The notes under the pieces are model-generated. The model saw nothing but the letters and a program-made list of their open reading frames with translations, had not been told where the DNA came from and did no database searches. From positions 1 through 42,242 of the IMG/VR virus record IMGVR_UViG_3300042338_000752: DNA of 42,242 nucleotides. One strand, given 5' to 3'. Each line of letters starts with the position of its first letter. The first letter of the stretch is position 1. This document shows, one piece after another, positions 1 through 8,433 of the stretch. Source of the DNA: a virus. A program made the translations under genes and the position numbers.

Positions 1-3000
1 GGTTTGGATGCGGAGAAGCTGGCCGAGGCCCTGACCAAGGGTGGGGTGCCCATGCAGCAGGCCGTGACTTCCATGCTTGCCGATGCGGGCGAGCTGGTCC
101 GACGCCAGCAGGATTGGACGGGGGTGGAAATGCAGTTCCTCGCCACGTCGACCGATGCCACGGCGGAAATCGAGGCGGCGGATACCTACACCGGCTTCAT
201 TCGCGATCTGATGACGTTGGCCAAGCTGGTCAACAGGGCGGCCAGCGCCTTGGAGGACGGAGAGAACCAGGTCCGGCCGGAGGATGCCCAAGTCAGGATG
301 GAGCCGATTACCTTCGGGTCGCGCCTGTTCAATCTCAGCAATCAGTACCTCCTCGCGCTGCGCGTGGACGCGATCGTCCGGCAGGCGACCGCCGAACTAA
401 AGGCGGGGCGCAAACCATTCATCGCGCTCTACAACACAATGGAAGGCCCGATCCAGGACCTCCAGGCGCGCAAGCTGCCCATTTCCTTCGCCGGCATGCT
501 GGCCCGGGAAATGTATAAGATGCTGACCATCACGGTGCGCGACCCGGCCGTCGAGTCGGGCAAGCGTTTCGTGGAATTGAAGCCCGAGGATTTGCCCGAC
601 GGGGGCGAGTACTTCCGCACGCTCGAACGGCAGGTCCTTGGCACCGACTTCTCGCGGTTCCCCATTTCACCGATCGATTCCATTCGCCGCGGCATCGAGT
701 CGGCGGGATACACCGTCGCCGAGCTGACGGCGCGCGACGGCGAGGTGGACGACACGGGCGAGGAGATCGTCCTGACGAAGCGCGACAAGACCGAGCGCAC
801 CAAGATCCTCAAGGCGTACAACGACGGGGACGTGGATGCCTTGATCGTGAACGGGTCCGGGTCCACCGGGCTATCGGCTCACACGGATCCGCGTTTCAAA
901 GACCAGCGGCAGAGAGCGATGATCGTTGGGCAGCCTGCCCCCGACATCAACGAGTTCATGCAGATGCTCGGCCGCGTGATGCGCTCTGGCCAAACGTCGC
1001 GCCCCATTTATCGAATCCTGAACACGGCCCTGGCTGCGGAGCGGCGGTTTGGAACGATGCTTCGGGGTAAGATGACCAGCCTCAACGCCAATACCACGGC
1101 GGAGGGGGAATCGAAGATGACCCAATCGGAGGGTTTCGCCTCCGACATCTTCAACGAGATCGGGGACAGGGTTGTGGCTCGGGTGATGCGGGCAAACCTA
1201 TTTCATGCGTTGCAGATGGACATTGTCGGGCTGGAAGGATTTGACGAGATGCCGGATTTTGCCCGTTACGCCACGGGTCGCTTCGTGCTGCTGCCCAACG
1301 AAGACGCACAACGGCTCTGGGATGAAATCGTGGCGGAGTACACCTTGGAGATTGAGCAACTCGACCAGGCCGGACAGAACCCATTGAAGGCCACGGCCGA
1401 GGACCTCCGGGCCAAGACGATTGAGGCGACGACCTTCGTGGAGGGCACGGGATCCACGCCGTTCGATGGTCCGGCCAATCTGGAGCGGGCATCCATTCGC
1501 CCGCCGGATCCGCCGCCGACTCACCAGGAGGCAGTGACCGAGGCGCAGGAGAAGATCCCGCAGGCGCGCACGCGGGCCCGGGAATTCCTCGGCAAAAGTC
1601 AGGATGCGCAGAATGCTCGGGTGCGGGACATGCGCCAAAGGGGGGCCACCGATGCGCAAGTGGAGCAAGCCGAGCAGCAATTCGCAAAGGTTCGGCAGGC
1701 GCTCAACGATGCGTTTCGCATGTTGGGAGACACCTGGGGTGTCGATGCCCTGGGCGATGGGGCATCGGCCTTCTTCGGTGTGGCGGTGGACCTGCGCTTG
1801 AGCATGGGGTCGGTCTCGGATTTTGCGTCCCTGTCGCGCCAGACGCTTGTCCTGCGGACCAACACGTACCGCGGCAAATATACCATCCCGCTGTCCAAGT
1901 TGTTCACCAAGGATGGATCGATGCTTCGCCCCGTCGACGAAGCGGAGGCGGCCGAAATGTTTGCCTCCACCGCAGAGAGAACGAGCGAGCGTTACATCGT
2001 AACGGGGAACCTCCTCCGGGGTTGGGAAGCGGCCTATCAGGCTTCTTCCGGCCGGGATGGGGGTCGCCCGCACGTGGCCATCTTCACGCGCGACGATGGT
2101 TCCTTGGCGACCGGCATCCTGATGCCGCCCAGTTGGAGCCCGGGAGAGAAGGCGGTGTTGCCGGTGCAAAGCGGCAATGAGTTCGTCGAACTGGTGCAGG
2201 CGGGCAATAGGCTGGGGGACACGTTGGGCAGTGCGGTGCGTGGAATCCAAATCGAACGCAGCGGCGACCGGGGGGTGTCGGCCGTTGTGCGTGTGCCTTC
2301 AAACATGGCGGGCAGAGTCCTGTGGGGGGATCCGATCTACCGCGGGTTCTTTGTTGGGCAGCCGGTGCAGCGAGGTGGAAAGTTTGTGGGAGAATTGGCG
2401 CTGACCGAAGGGGTGCGATTCTACGATTGGCTGGCAAGCAAAGGTGTGAAGCTCGCCGTGAAGCCGGCGGCGCCGCAGGCGGCCGAGCTGGCCTCACGCG
2501 GTGCCTTTGTCAGCACGTTCAGCCGCGGGCCCGGGTCCAAACCGCAGAACGTGCCGGTCACGTTTGGGGGCATGAACCTCGTGCGGCCTCTCGAGCTGCC
2601 CGAGCTGGTCCGCCTGGTGCGTTCGCTGACGGGGGAGTCCCCCGGGGTGGGGAGGGCGGGAAAGAAGGCCCTTGGAAAGTTTCAGGATGGGGCCATCACG
2701 CTGGATCCGCGCATCTTTCGTGACCCCGAGGTGGCGGCCATGGTGCTGGCGCACGAAATCGGGCACCTGGTGGACTACCTGCCGGACGCGGAGCTGCGCC
2801 GGGGCAACCTGTTGGGGCATCTGTTGGCCCTGCGGCGATTTCTCAACCACACGTTTGGACCGCTCAAAGCGGTCGAGCTGCGGACGGAATTGCTCGACGT
2901 GACCCGTTGGTGGCGGCCCTACGACCCGGCCGTGGATCCGCCCAGTTACGTGAAGTACCGGGAGACTCCCGAGGAGCTGTACGCGGATGCGTTGTCGGTC

Positions 3001-5592
3001 CTGTTTAACGCTCCAGCCGAATTGGAGCAGCGCGCGCCCAAGTTCTACGAAGCGTTTTGGTCAAACCTCGATCGCCGGCCCGAGGTGCGGGATGCGTTGT
3101 TCGCGCTCCAAGACCTGTTGGGCAAGGGCAAGGTGCAGGTCATCGACGAGCGTGCGCGCACCATCGAGCAGGCTTTTGCCGAAGGTGAGGCACGATGGAA
3201 ACAAGCTGTGGCCGATCGGGAGGCGGCGGCAAAGTCCTGGGATGGATGGTGGACGCGGCTCTGGCAGGAACTCTACTGGAACCACTTCCCCATGGAGCAG
3301 CGCGCGGCGCAGGTCGAGCGTCGTGGGGTGAAGCTGAAGCCCGAGGAGGATCCCCGGAAGTTCCTCGATGACCTGGGCTATAGGGACACCACGGTAATGG
3401 CCTGGGGCCGCCGGGTGTTTGAGCGGGTGATTCAACCGGTGGAGGCCTCGGGCATGACGATCGAGGACTTTGGCAAGTTCCTCCTCTACCAGCGCATCCT
3501 GAATGGGGACCGCAGTGGGTTGGCCAATCCGTCCGGCCTCACGCCGCAAGCGGCCCAGCTCGGCCTCCTGCGCATGAACCTGGACCTGGGCATCGATCGC
3601 ATGACGGTGCTGCGGGATGCCGTCAAACGGTTTCACGACGACGTCTTCACTCTGGCGGAGCAGGCCGTGCAGGTGGGCGCCTACAATCGCACCACGTTCA
3701 ACACGGTCATCAAGCCCAACCGGGACACCTACGCCACGTTCGCGGTCCTGGACTACGTCGACGACTGGATTCCGGCGGGCATCAAGGAACAGGTGGGTAC
3801 GCTCAAGGACGTGGCGAATCCGTTTCAGGCCACGATCCTCAAGAGCATTTCCCTCATCAACCTCATCGCCTACCAGCAGGCCAAGAACAAGACGGTGAAG
3901 TTCCTGACGGAGTACTTCCCTGACGAAATCACGCGGGGAGGTGAGGACAAGCCTGCCGCCCGCCGGGATAGGGCGCCCCTGATGGTCTTGGAGAACGGCA
4001 GGCCGGTGCACTACCAGGTCGATCCGTACATCGCTGAAGCGTTCGAACGTCGCAACCCGAAGGACCTGCATTGGCTGACAAAAGCGGCCGACGGTCTGTT
4101 CCGGCGGTTCGTGTACCCGTTCATCATCACCTACAACCCGGGGTTCCTCCTGTTCATGTCGCCGCTGCGCGATTTGCAGCGGACGGGTCGCAACCTGCCG
4201 GGCGCCTTTGGACGCCTGCGGCTCCTCCCGGAGTACGTCCGGCAATACCGGCAGGTGCGCCAGCGGTATTCCGGGGAATCGGGGCCGCTTATTCGCGAGA
4301 TGGAGGCCAACCTGGGGTTGGGCACTCCGTTCGATCAGATCACGCGCGCCAATCGGGACGACTTCGTGGGCGATCTTCTTCGGCGAATGCGGGTGATGCC
4401 CAACCACGAGATCCGGGGATTCCTTCGCACCAGGTTGTGGCGGCCCGTCACCGCGGCTCTCGACCAGCTTGAGGCGGTGGGCATGACTCTGGACACGCTC
4501 ACCAAGGTGAGCGCCTACAGCCTGCTGCGCCAGCAGGGCATGAAGCCCAAGGTAGCGGGCGCGTGGGTCCGCAACTACGCGGGGCTCCCCAACACCAACA
4601 AAAAGGGGCTGTGGATGCGGCAGGTGCGGGCGCTGTTCCCGTTCTGGAACGTCATGATTCAGGGGTGGCGGGCGGAGGGTCGAATGATGTCGCACCCGAC
4701 CACCCGAGGGGGATGGTGGTTCAAATACGCCACGACCAACGGCATCGCTCGTATCCTGACGGCGCTGGCGGCCACCGGTGTTCTCGGGCAGGCGCTCAAG
4801 GAGCTGTACGCGGCCATTTCCGGCTACGACCAGGCCAATTACATCACGGTCCCGGTGGGCAGCACGGAGGGCGGGGAGTTCGGCTCCCGGACCGCATACC
4901 TGCGCATCCCGGAATCCGAGACGGACCGCCTGTTGGGCGGCCTCATTTCGAACGGGATCAAGGCCGTGGCCGGGGATGACACGAAGCTCAGCGAAATCTT
5001 CGACTTCGGCATGGGGCAGTTCCCCACGCTCAATCCGATCGTGACCGTGCCGGCGGCCTGGGCGCAATTCGCCTCGGGTCACAATCCCCGGGACCCGTTC
5101 ACCGGCCGAGACATCGTTCCGTCTCGGGAGTGGGCCGCTGGCGGCATGGACTCGTTCGTGCCCATGGCGGGCTGGACGCTCAACCAGTCTGGCGTGGGGA
5201 ACTGGCTCCGGTGGGATCCTCGGTCGGAAACCACCTGGGAAGCTGTCCTGAGTGCCACCCCGGGCATCAACCGCGTCGCCAAGGTGTCCGACCAGGGCCT
5301 CCGGGAGCAGCAACGGGCCGGGATGGACGAGGAAGCGGCCCAGCGGGCTCGGGCCAAGCTGAAGCTGCCGGGGTCGGTGCAGGCCCTCGAAATGGAGTAC
5401 TTCCGGCTGAACCGGATCCCCAAGGAACGCCAGTCCCCGGCGCAGGCCGAGCGTCTGGTGGAGCTACGCGGCTGGTATCGGACGGTCTACAGTCCGGCCT
5501 GGCAGACGTTGGAGGAGGAGCAGAAGGCCGGGCGGGACACCGCCTCCCTCCGCCGCCGGCTGGAGGAGGACTCCAAGCCGTGGGCACGTTGA
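1..5592 (+). CDS. Large polyvalent protein, C-terminal part (helicase C-domain, zincin, LPD38-like); 5' end outside window
   Basis: The frame is open from base 1 to a TGA at 5590-5592 (1863 codons) and has no convincing start, so this is the C-terminal part of a larger protein whose N-terminal part is probably the gene at 38700. Residues about 1-420 resemble the Strawberry-notch-type helicase C-terminal half: motif V-like TGLSAH at 289-294 and motif VI-like QMLGRVMRSGQ at 321-331. About 640-820 (with VTGNLLRGWEAA and GILMP) looks like the extension usual in phage versions. HEIGH at 918-922 followed by ETPEELYAD at 988-996 is a zincin-type metallopeptidase signature. The last 500 residues (YNPGFLLF, FPFWNVMIQGW) resemble LPD38, a domain of large polyvalent proteins. 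Known family role: proteins packaged in virions and injected to modify or protect phage DNA. Substrate and peptidase activity are inferred only. Confidence 0.85.
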   Translation, partial: GLDAEKLAEALTKGGVPMQQAVTSMLADAGELVRRQQDWTGVEMQFLATSTDATAEIEAADTYTGFIRDLMTLAKLVNRAASALEDGENQVRPEDAQVRMEPITFGSRLFNLSNQYLLALRVDAIVRQATAELKAGRKPFIALYNTMEGPIQDLQARKLPISFAGMLAREMYKMLTITVRDPAVESGKRFVELKPEDLPDGGEYFRTLERQVLGTDFSRFPISPIDSIRRGIESAGYTVAELTARDGEVDDTGEEIVLTKRDKTERTKILKAYNDGDVDALIVNGSGSTGLSAHTDPRFKDQRQRAMIVGQPAPDINEFMQMLGRVMRSGQTSRPIYRILNTALAAERRFGTMLRGKMTSLNANTTAEGESKMTQSEGFASDIFNEIGDRVVARVMRANLFHALQMDIVGLEGFDEMPDFARYATGRFVLLPNEDAQRLWDEIVAEYTLEIEQLDQAGQNPLKATAEDLRAKTIEATTFVEGTGSTPFDGPANLERASIRPPDPPPTHQEAVTEAQEKIPQARTRAREFLGKSQDAQNARVRDMRQRGATDAQVEQAEQQFAKVRQALNDAFRMLGDTWGVDALGDGASAFFGVAVDLRLSMGSVSDFASLSRQTLVLRTNTYRGKYTIPLSKLFTKDGSMLRPVDEAEAAEMFASTAERTSERYIVTGNLLRGWEAAYQASSGRDGGRPHVAIFTRDDGSLATGILMPPSWSPGEKAVLPVQSGNEFVELVQAGNRLGDTLGSAVRGIQIERSGDRGVSAVVRVPSNMAGRVLWGDPIYRGFFVGQPVQRGGKFVGELALTEGVRFYDWLASKGVKLAVKPAAPQAAELASRGAFVSTFSRGPGSKPQNVPVTFGGMNLVRPLELPELVRLVRSLTGESPGVGRAGKKALGKFQDGAITLDPRIFRDPEVAAMVLAHEIGHLVDYLPDAELRRGNLLGHLLALRRFLNHTFGPLKAVELRTELLDVTRWWRPYDPAVDPPSYVKYRETPEELYADALSVLFNAPAELEQRAPKFYEAFWSNLDRRPEVRDALFALQDLLGKGKVQVIDERARTIEQAFAEGEARWKQAVADREAAAKSWDGWWTRLWQELYWNHFPMEQRAAQVERRGVKLKPEEDPRKFLDDLGYRDTTVMAWGRRVFERVIQPVEASGMTIEDFGKFLLYQRILNGDRSGLANPSGLTPQAAQLGLLRMNLDLGIDRMTVLRDAVKRFHDDVFTLAEQAVQVGAYNRTTFNTVIKPNRDTYATFAVLDYVDDWIPAGIKEQVGTLKDVANPFQATILKSISLINLIAYQQAKNKTVKFLTEYFPDEITRGGEDKPAARRDRAPLMVLENGRPVHYQVDPYIAEAFERRNPKDLHWLTKAADGLFRRFVYPFIITYNPGFLLFMSPLRDLQRTGRNLPGAFGRLRLLPEYVRQYRQVRQRYSGESGPLIREMEANLGLGTPFDQITRANRDDFVGDLLRRMRVMPNHEIRGFLRTRLWRPVTAALDQLEAVGMTLDTLTKVSAYSLLRQQGMKPKVAGAWVRNYAGLPNTNKKGLWMRQVRALFPFWNVMIQGWRAEGRMMSHPTTRGGWWFKYATTNGIARILTALAATGVLGQALKELYAAISGYDQANYITVPVGSTEGGEFGSRTAYLRIPESETDRLLGGLISNGIKAVAGDDTKLSEIFDFGMGQFPTLNPIVTVPAAWAQFASGHNPRDPFTGRDIVPSREWAAGGMDSFVPMAGWTLNQSGVGNWLRWDPRSETTWEAVLSATPGINRVAKVSDQGLREQQRAGMDEEAAQRARAKLKLPGSVQALEMEYFRLNRIPKERQSPAQAERLVELRGWYRTVYSPAWQTLEEEQKAGRDTASLRRRLEEDSKPWAR

Positions 5593-5642
5593 TTTCCCTG
5601 CCCCCGCTGAAAGTCGGGCTCATGTCCGTGTGCTGCCGACCG

Positions 5643-5672
5643 TGCAGCCTAGGCGGGTGGCGGGGTGCAGCC
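5643..5672 (+). repeat. TGCAGCC repeats, left attP arm
   Basis: TGCAGCC occurs at 5643-5649 and 5666-5672, in the same orientation as the copies on the other side of the tRNA-derived core. Candidate arm-type integrase binding sites; inferred from position and repetition only. Confidence 0.45.
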
Positions 5673-5745
5673 AATTGAGCAGCGCAAATGACAGGCTTGG
5701 CAAATACCGTTGGGCTCCATTAGGTTGCGCCCATGGATTGGCAGG

Positions 5746-5790
5746 CTCTTAATCAATTGGTTTCAGGTTCAAGTCCTGACCGGGGCACCA
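5746..5790 (+). other. attP core: 3' half of tRNA-Lys(CUU)
   Basis: The 45 bp fold as the 3' half of a tRNA: anticodon loop with CTT at 5748-5750, 3' anticodon stem 5753-5757, variable loop 5758-5762, T-stem 5763-5767 paired with 5775-5779, T-loop TTCAAGT at 5768-5774, 3' acceptor strand 5780-5786, discriminator A at 5787 and encoded CCA at 5788-5790. The bases before 5746 do not pair with the 3' anticodon stem, and no matching 5' acceptor strand or D-arm is visible. It is therefore not a tRNA gene but the identity block that restores the host tRNA on integration. The CTT anticodon and the resemblance to bacterial tRNA-Lys in this part identify the target. Confidence 0.85.
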
Positions 5791-5880
5791 TCCTCTCCCG
5801 CAGATACTTCCGCAGTAAATCACTCCCCAGCAACGCTTAACCGCATGCTGGAAACCGTATCAAAATCCTCAGAACCCCCT

Positions 5881-5952
5881 TCCGTTGGCGTCCGTTAGCG
5901 TCCGTTTGGGATGCAGCCGCGTGCAGCCAAGACGCAGCCAGTTCATGCAGCC
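5881..5952 (+). repeat. Phased 10-bp repeats, right attP arm
   Basis: TCCGTT occurs at 5881, 5891 and 5901, exactly 10 bp apart. It is followed at the same spacing by TGCAGCC at 5912 and 5922, a variant (ACGCAGCC) at 5931-5938, and another TGCAGCC at 5946-5952 that runs into the integrase 3' end. Two different motifs repeated at one helical turn suggest binding arrays for two proteins, such as integrase and an excisionase or accessory factor. The function is inferred. Confidence 0.5.
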
Positions 5953-7205
5953 CTCTCCATGGGCACGATGTTCGAGGGGGCCTCGGCGAGGGTAGACCAG
6001 CAGGGTGCCGCGGGAGCCTCGGGCATCCAGTCGAACAGGCCATCGCCCCCGAGGATGGCCAGCCGCTCCCCGTAGGTCCGGACCACAAGCCCGGGGCCGG
6101 ATCCCTGGCCCAGCTCCACGGCGATCGTGGCATCCTCAACCCCCTGGCTCCGGCGGACCCGGACGTAAAACGCGCGCATCCCATGCGGCTTACGCTTGGC
6201 CACCCCAATCGCTTCGGCGGCCTCGGAGAGGCTTCGGCCGAGGTGACTCTCGGCGACTGACCCGTACGGCACCAAGGGGAGCTTGGGGTCCGCGGGGTCC
6301 GGGAACAACCAAGGGCTCGTGGGCCACTTTGTGGCGGTGTACTTCCGCCAGACGGCGAGGAAGGCGCCGAGGGAAGGGTGGATCAGGACGGCCGGGTTGA
6401 TTCCGCCCTTGCACCGGCGTACCCGCATCAACTCCACCTCGGCGCCGTCGCGGCGGATGGTCAGGCGCCGACCCGGGTCATCGGCGCCGGCATCCCACCG
6501 CAGGGCCCCGGGTTCCCCGGGGCGCAGGCCGGTCATGGCCTGGAAGAGGAGGTGACCGCCGGCCACCACGGAAGCCGGATCCCCGGCGAACAGGTGCGCC
6601 ACGAGTCGGTGCAGCTCCTCGTCACTGGCTGGCATCGCGGCCGAGCAGTGAACAACGGCGGCGGCGTCCCGGTACGTCGGGCGGGCGGTAAAGGGATTCT
6701 CGGTCAGTCTGCCGGAGGACACCGCCCACGTGCAAAGTTGGTGCAGGGCCACCAGCTCAAGATCCGCCTGGCGCTCGCCGGTCCCCGATCGGGCGTTCTG
6801 CCGCTTGTGGGCGCCGAACGATTCGAAGTCCCGGGGGCCGATTCCGGCGGGGCTGCGGCTGCCCCACCAAGCGAGGGCGGTGCGGAGGAACACCTTCAAT
6901 CGCTTCTGCTGCGGTTCGGTGCGAGGGCGCCCCCCGGGCTTCGGCATGCCGGCCTCCAGCCATTCCTTCGCGACCTGGTCGAGGGTGATGGTGGCGCGCT
7001 GGCGGGTCCGGTCGATTTCCGCCCACCGGCCGGCCTGAACGGCGGCGCGCAGGTCGCGCTCCGCGCGTTCCGCGTCTCGGCGGGATCCGGAGAACGTGCG
7101 CGTGATGCGGCGGCCGCCGCCGGCGGGGACAACGATCGTCCATGAAGTTTCGTCCCGGACGATCGATCCGTCCGGGGCCCTACGGGTTCGATGGTAGATG
7201 CTCAT
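5943..7205 (-). CDS. int: Tyrosine recombinase (phage integrase)
   Basis: A 420-residue site-specific recombinase that would integrate the phage at tRNA-Lys and, with a directionality factor, excise it. The catalytic residues visible are Arg228 (TGLRPGE), Lys266 (RCKGG), His341 and Arg344 (HGMR), and the nucleophile Tyr378 (RTYG). The residue that is usually His or Trp in LGH is Gln367 here (LGQGSG), a tolerated but less common variant. The N-terminal 60 residues (YHR..., TFSGSRRDAERAERDL) look like an arm-binding domain, followed by a SAM-like core-binding domain at about 70-180. The gene ends 153 bp from the attP core and is transcribed towards it. It starts with ATG; an inverted repeat lies 4 nt upstream (7210-7226). 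Confidence 0.93.
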   Translation of the reverse strand: MSIYHRTRRAPDGSIVRDETSWTIVVPAGGGRRITRTFSGSRRDAERAERDLRAAVQAGRWAEIDRTRQRATITLDQVAKEWLEAGMPKPGGRPRTEPQQKRLKVFLRTALAWWGSRSPAGIGPRDFESFGAHKRQNARSGTGERQADLELVALHQLCTWAVSSGRLTENPFTARPTYRDAAAVVHCSAAMPASDEELHRLVAHLFAGDPASVVAGGHLLFQAMTGLRPGEPGALRWDAGADDPGRRLTIRRDGAEVELMRVRRCKGGINPAVLIHPSLGAFLAVWRKYTATKWPTSPWLFPDPADPKLPLVPYGSVAESHLGRSLSEAAEAIGVAKRKPHGMRAFYVRVRRSQGVEDATIAVELGQGSGPGLVVRTYGERLAILGGDGLFDWMPEAPAAPCWSTLAEAPSNIVPMERAA

Positions 7206-7209
7206 GCAA

Positions 7210-7226
7210 AAGTTCGTAAGGAACTT
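7210..7226. promoter_or_regulatory. Inverted repeat just upstream of int
   Basis: AAGTTC (7210-7215), a 5-bp spacer and GAACTT (7221-7226) form a perfect 6-bp inverted repeat ending 4 nt before the integrase ATG. It could be an operator or a small hairpin that limits ribosome access. The rest of the 132-bp space up to 7337 shows no gene and no clear promoter. Confidence 0.35.
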
Positions 7227-7337
7227 GCGGGAAATTCCGTTATCAGGGGGTGCAACACAGTACTTGGAAGGAGTTGCTTTCGTTAGGTCCCGACGAAGCC
7301 CTCCGGATTGCTGAAGAACTTGAGGGGGACGCCTTCA

Positions 7338-7898
7338 TTATTCGCCTGCTGGTTTGCGTCGTGCGATACGGCGACGAACGATCGCGTCAGCCTCTTCGGC
7401 GGCGATGTCGTTGGGAATTGAACTGAGCGCGTCGGCTGCGCGTTTGGTGCGCGTGGACTCTAAGGTCTTGGCAATTTCGGGATCCCCAAGAAAGCGGGCG
7501 GTGTACTTGATGGCGTCGCGCGCGTCGGCGTTGTCGAGAGCCAATGAGCTGAGAAGATCAATGGCCGAGCGAGTTTCAGGGTCTAACTGTTGCCACGAGC
7601 TTGGTGCGCGTTGTTTGAGTCGTCCGTCCTGACCATCGCAGGCTAGCCAAACCCCGATTTCGCCGCGCAGAGGTTGGGGAATAAGATCCCGCAAAAATGC
7701 TCCCACGAGCGAAGCGGCGACGGTTCGGGAAAGGTTCTTCGCCAAGAGCTGAAGCGTTTCCGCGCTCGGTGTTACTTCTTCACGCGCCAATCGGCTCACC
7801 GTCCCACTGTTGACGCCTGCCTCCTCGGCAAACCGGGCTTGGTTGCCGTCGTAATGGGACTGGAGGACGGCAAGGAGTTGGGTGGCGAATGCGCTCAT
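7338..7898 (-). CDS. XRE-family HTH regulator, probable lysogeny repressor
   Basis: A 186-residue protein using the ATG at 7898; an in-frame TTG at 7916 would add six residues but lies inside the palindrome discussed here. Residues about 14-55 (NQARFAEEAGVNSGTVSRLAREEVTPSAETLQLLAKNL) form a classic XRE helix-turn-helix. The rest is helical, with no LexA/CI-type Ser-Lys protease signature, so induction would need another mechanism than RecA-stimulated self-cleavage. The gene lies between the integrase (same strand) and the divergent early operon starting at 7979, the usual place of an immunity repressor. A palindrome at 7902-7916 directly upstream is a likely binding site. The repressor role is inferred from family and position. 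Confidence 0.72.
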   Translation of the reverse strand: MSAFATQLLAVLQSHYDGNQARFAEEAGVNSGTVSRLAREEVTPSAETLQLLAKNLSRTVAASLVGAFLRDLIPQPLRGEIGVWLACDGQDGRLKQRAPSSWQQLDPETRSAIDLLSSLALDNADARDAIKYTARFLGDPEIAKTLESTRTKRAADALSSIPNDIAAEEADAIVRRRIARRKPAGE

Positions 7899-7901
7899 CC
7901 G

Positions 7902-7916
7902 TTGCACGGTATGCAA
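7902..7916. promoter_or_regulatory. Candidate repressor operator (TTGCA-N5-TGCAA)
   Basis: TTGCAcggtaTGCAA is a perfect 5-bp inverted repeat, 3 bp upstream of the repressor ATG and in the divergent region facing the early operon. Further TGCAA half-sites occur at 7251, 7963 and 7981 and, next to the integrase start, at 7205. XRE repressors bind such short palindromes; no binding evidence exists here. No -35/-10 pair stood out well enough to report. Confidence 0.4.
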
Positions 7917-7978
7917 TTACTGAGATCGGGCAAGGATTTTTGTTGTCAGGATACTGTAAGCGTGCAAAAACTACAGAC

Positions 7979-8200
7979 ATGCAAGCCCGGTTGGACGTTC
8001 TCGAAGCCCTGGTCCGGTATTGCCGGATCCTTCGGCAGTCAGCGGATGTTGAGAGGGTGCGAGCGGTTCTCGATGTAGAGGAGGACCTCTCGAAGAAGTT
8101 GGTGTCGGCGGGCGGGACCGTTCCGCCGACGGCTGCCGAGCTTCATCCGGGCCGCGCGGTGCGGCGTGCGCGTCGCAACCTTGTCGCCGCGGGCAAATGA
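7979..8200 (+). CDS. Small helical protein, first gene of early operon
   Basis: A 73-residue protein from the ATG at 7979; an upstream in-frame ATG at 7889 would run back through the operator and into the repressor gene, so it was not used. It is mostly helical and charged (LDVLEALVRYCRILRQSADVERVRAVLD), with a basic C-terminus (RAVRRARRNLVAAGK). It is the first gene rightwards from the divergent switch region, where a Cro-like or excisionase protein is often found, but no HTH is evident. Its TGA overlaps the next start (ATGA at 8197). No family recognised. Confidence 0.6.
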   Translation: MQARLDVLEALVRYCRILRQSADVERVRAVLDVEEDLSKKLVSAGGTVPPTAAELHPGRAVRRARRNLVAAGK

Positions 8201-8433
8201 ACACCTCCCCTTCCGGCGCATGGCTGGTCGTGGGTCGGCGGACGTTCCCCGACGGAACCACCACGGAACTCACCGCCTCGTCTCTCGGTCGCACTGAGGA
8301 GCGGGCCCGAGCGTTTTACCAGAGGCTCCAGCTCACTGCCCCGCCGTCCCTCCACGAGGGGCCCCCGGCCATCTTCGCCGACCACGAGCTGCAATTCTTC
8401 CCTGTCCCCGTCGAAACCCCCGTCCTGCGATGA
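8197..8433 (+). CDS. Small hypothetical protein
   Basis: A 78-residue protein that starts in the stop of the gene before (ATGA at 8197) and whose own stop overlaps the next start (ATGA at 8430). The N-terminal part (GAWLVVGRRTFPDGTTTELTASSLG) looks like a short beta-hairpin unit, followed by a helix (EERARAFYQRLQL). The C-terminal part is proline-rich. No family or function recognised; operon position suggests an early accessory role. Confidence 0.55.
   Translation: MNTSPSGAWLVVGRRTFPDGTTTELTASSLGRTEERARAFYQRLQLTAPPSLHEGPPAIFADHELQFFPVPVETPVLR

Larger units (their letters stand above)
5593..5942. other. attP region, 350 bp without a gene
   Basis: This gap lies between the convergent ends of the polyvalent protein gene (plus) and the integrase gene (minus). 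It holds a tRNA-derived core (5746-5790), two TGCAGCC repeats on the left (5643, 5666), and on the right three phased TCCGTT repeats (5881-5910) followed by further GCAGCC repeats (5912-5952). No coding sequence is credible here. A core flanked by two repeat-bearing arms next to an integrase gene is the standard layout of a phage attachment site. A weak GC hairpin just after the upstream stop (about 5607-5625) could help terminate transcription, but it has no clear T-tract. Confidence 0.75.

Noticed and set aside
3061-5313. Long minus-strand open frame (750 codons) opposite the polyvalent protein gene; similar long frames at 15681-17396, 18156-19691, 20638-22545 and 22732-24744.
   Set aside because: All lie antisense to well-supported genes and are rich in His, Arg, Pro and Leu, as expected for shadows of GC-rich coding DNA.
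5700-5790. A complete tRNA gene at the attachment site.
   Set aside because: Only the 3' half folds; no complementary acceptor 5' strand, D-arm or 5' anticodon stem precedes it.
7917-7978. A sigma-70-type promoter for the early operon (TTGTTG or TTGTCA with TACTGT).
   Set aside because: No -35/-10 pair has both acceptable matches and spacing, and the promoter consensus of the unknown host cannot be assumed.
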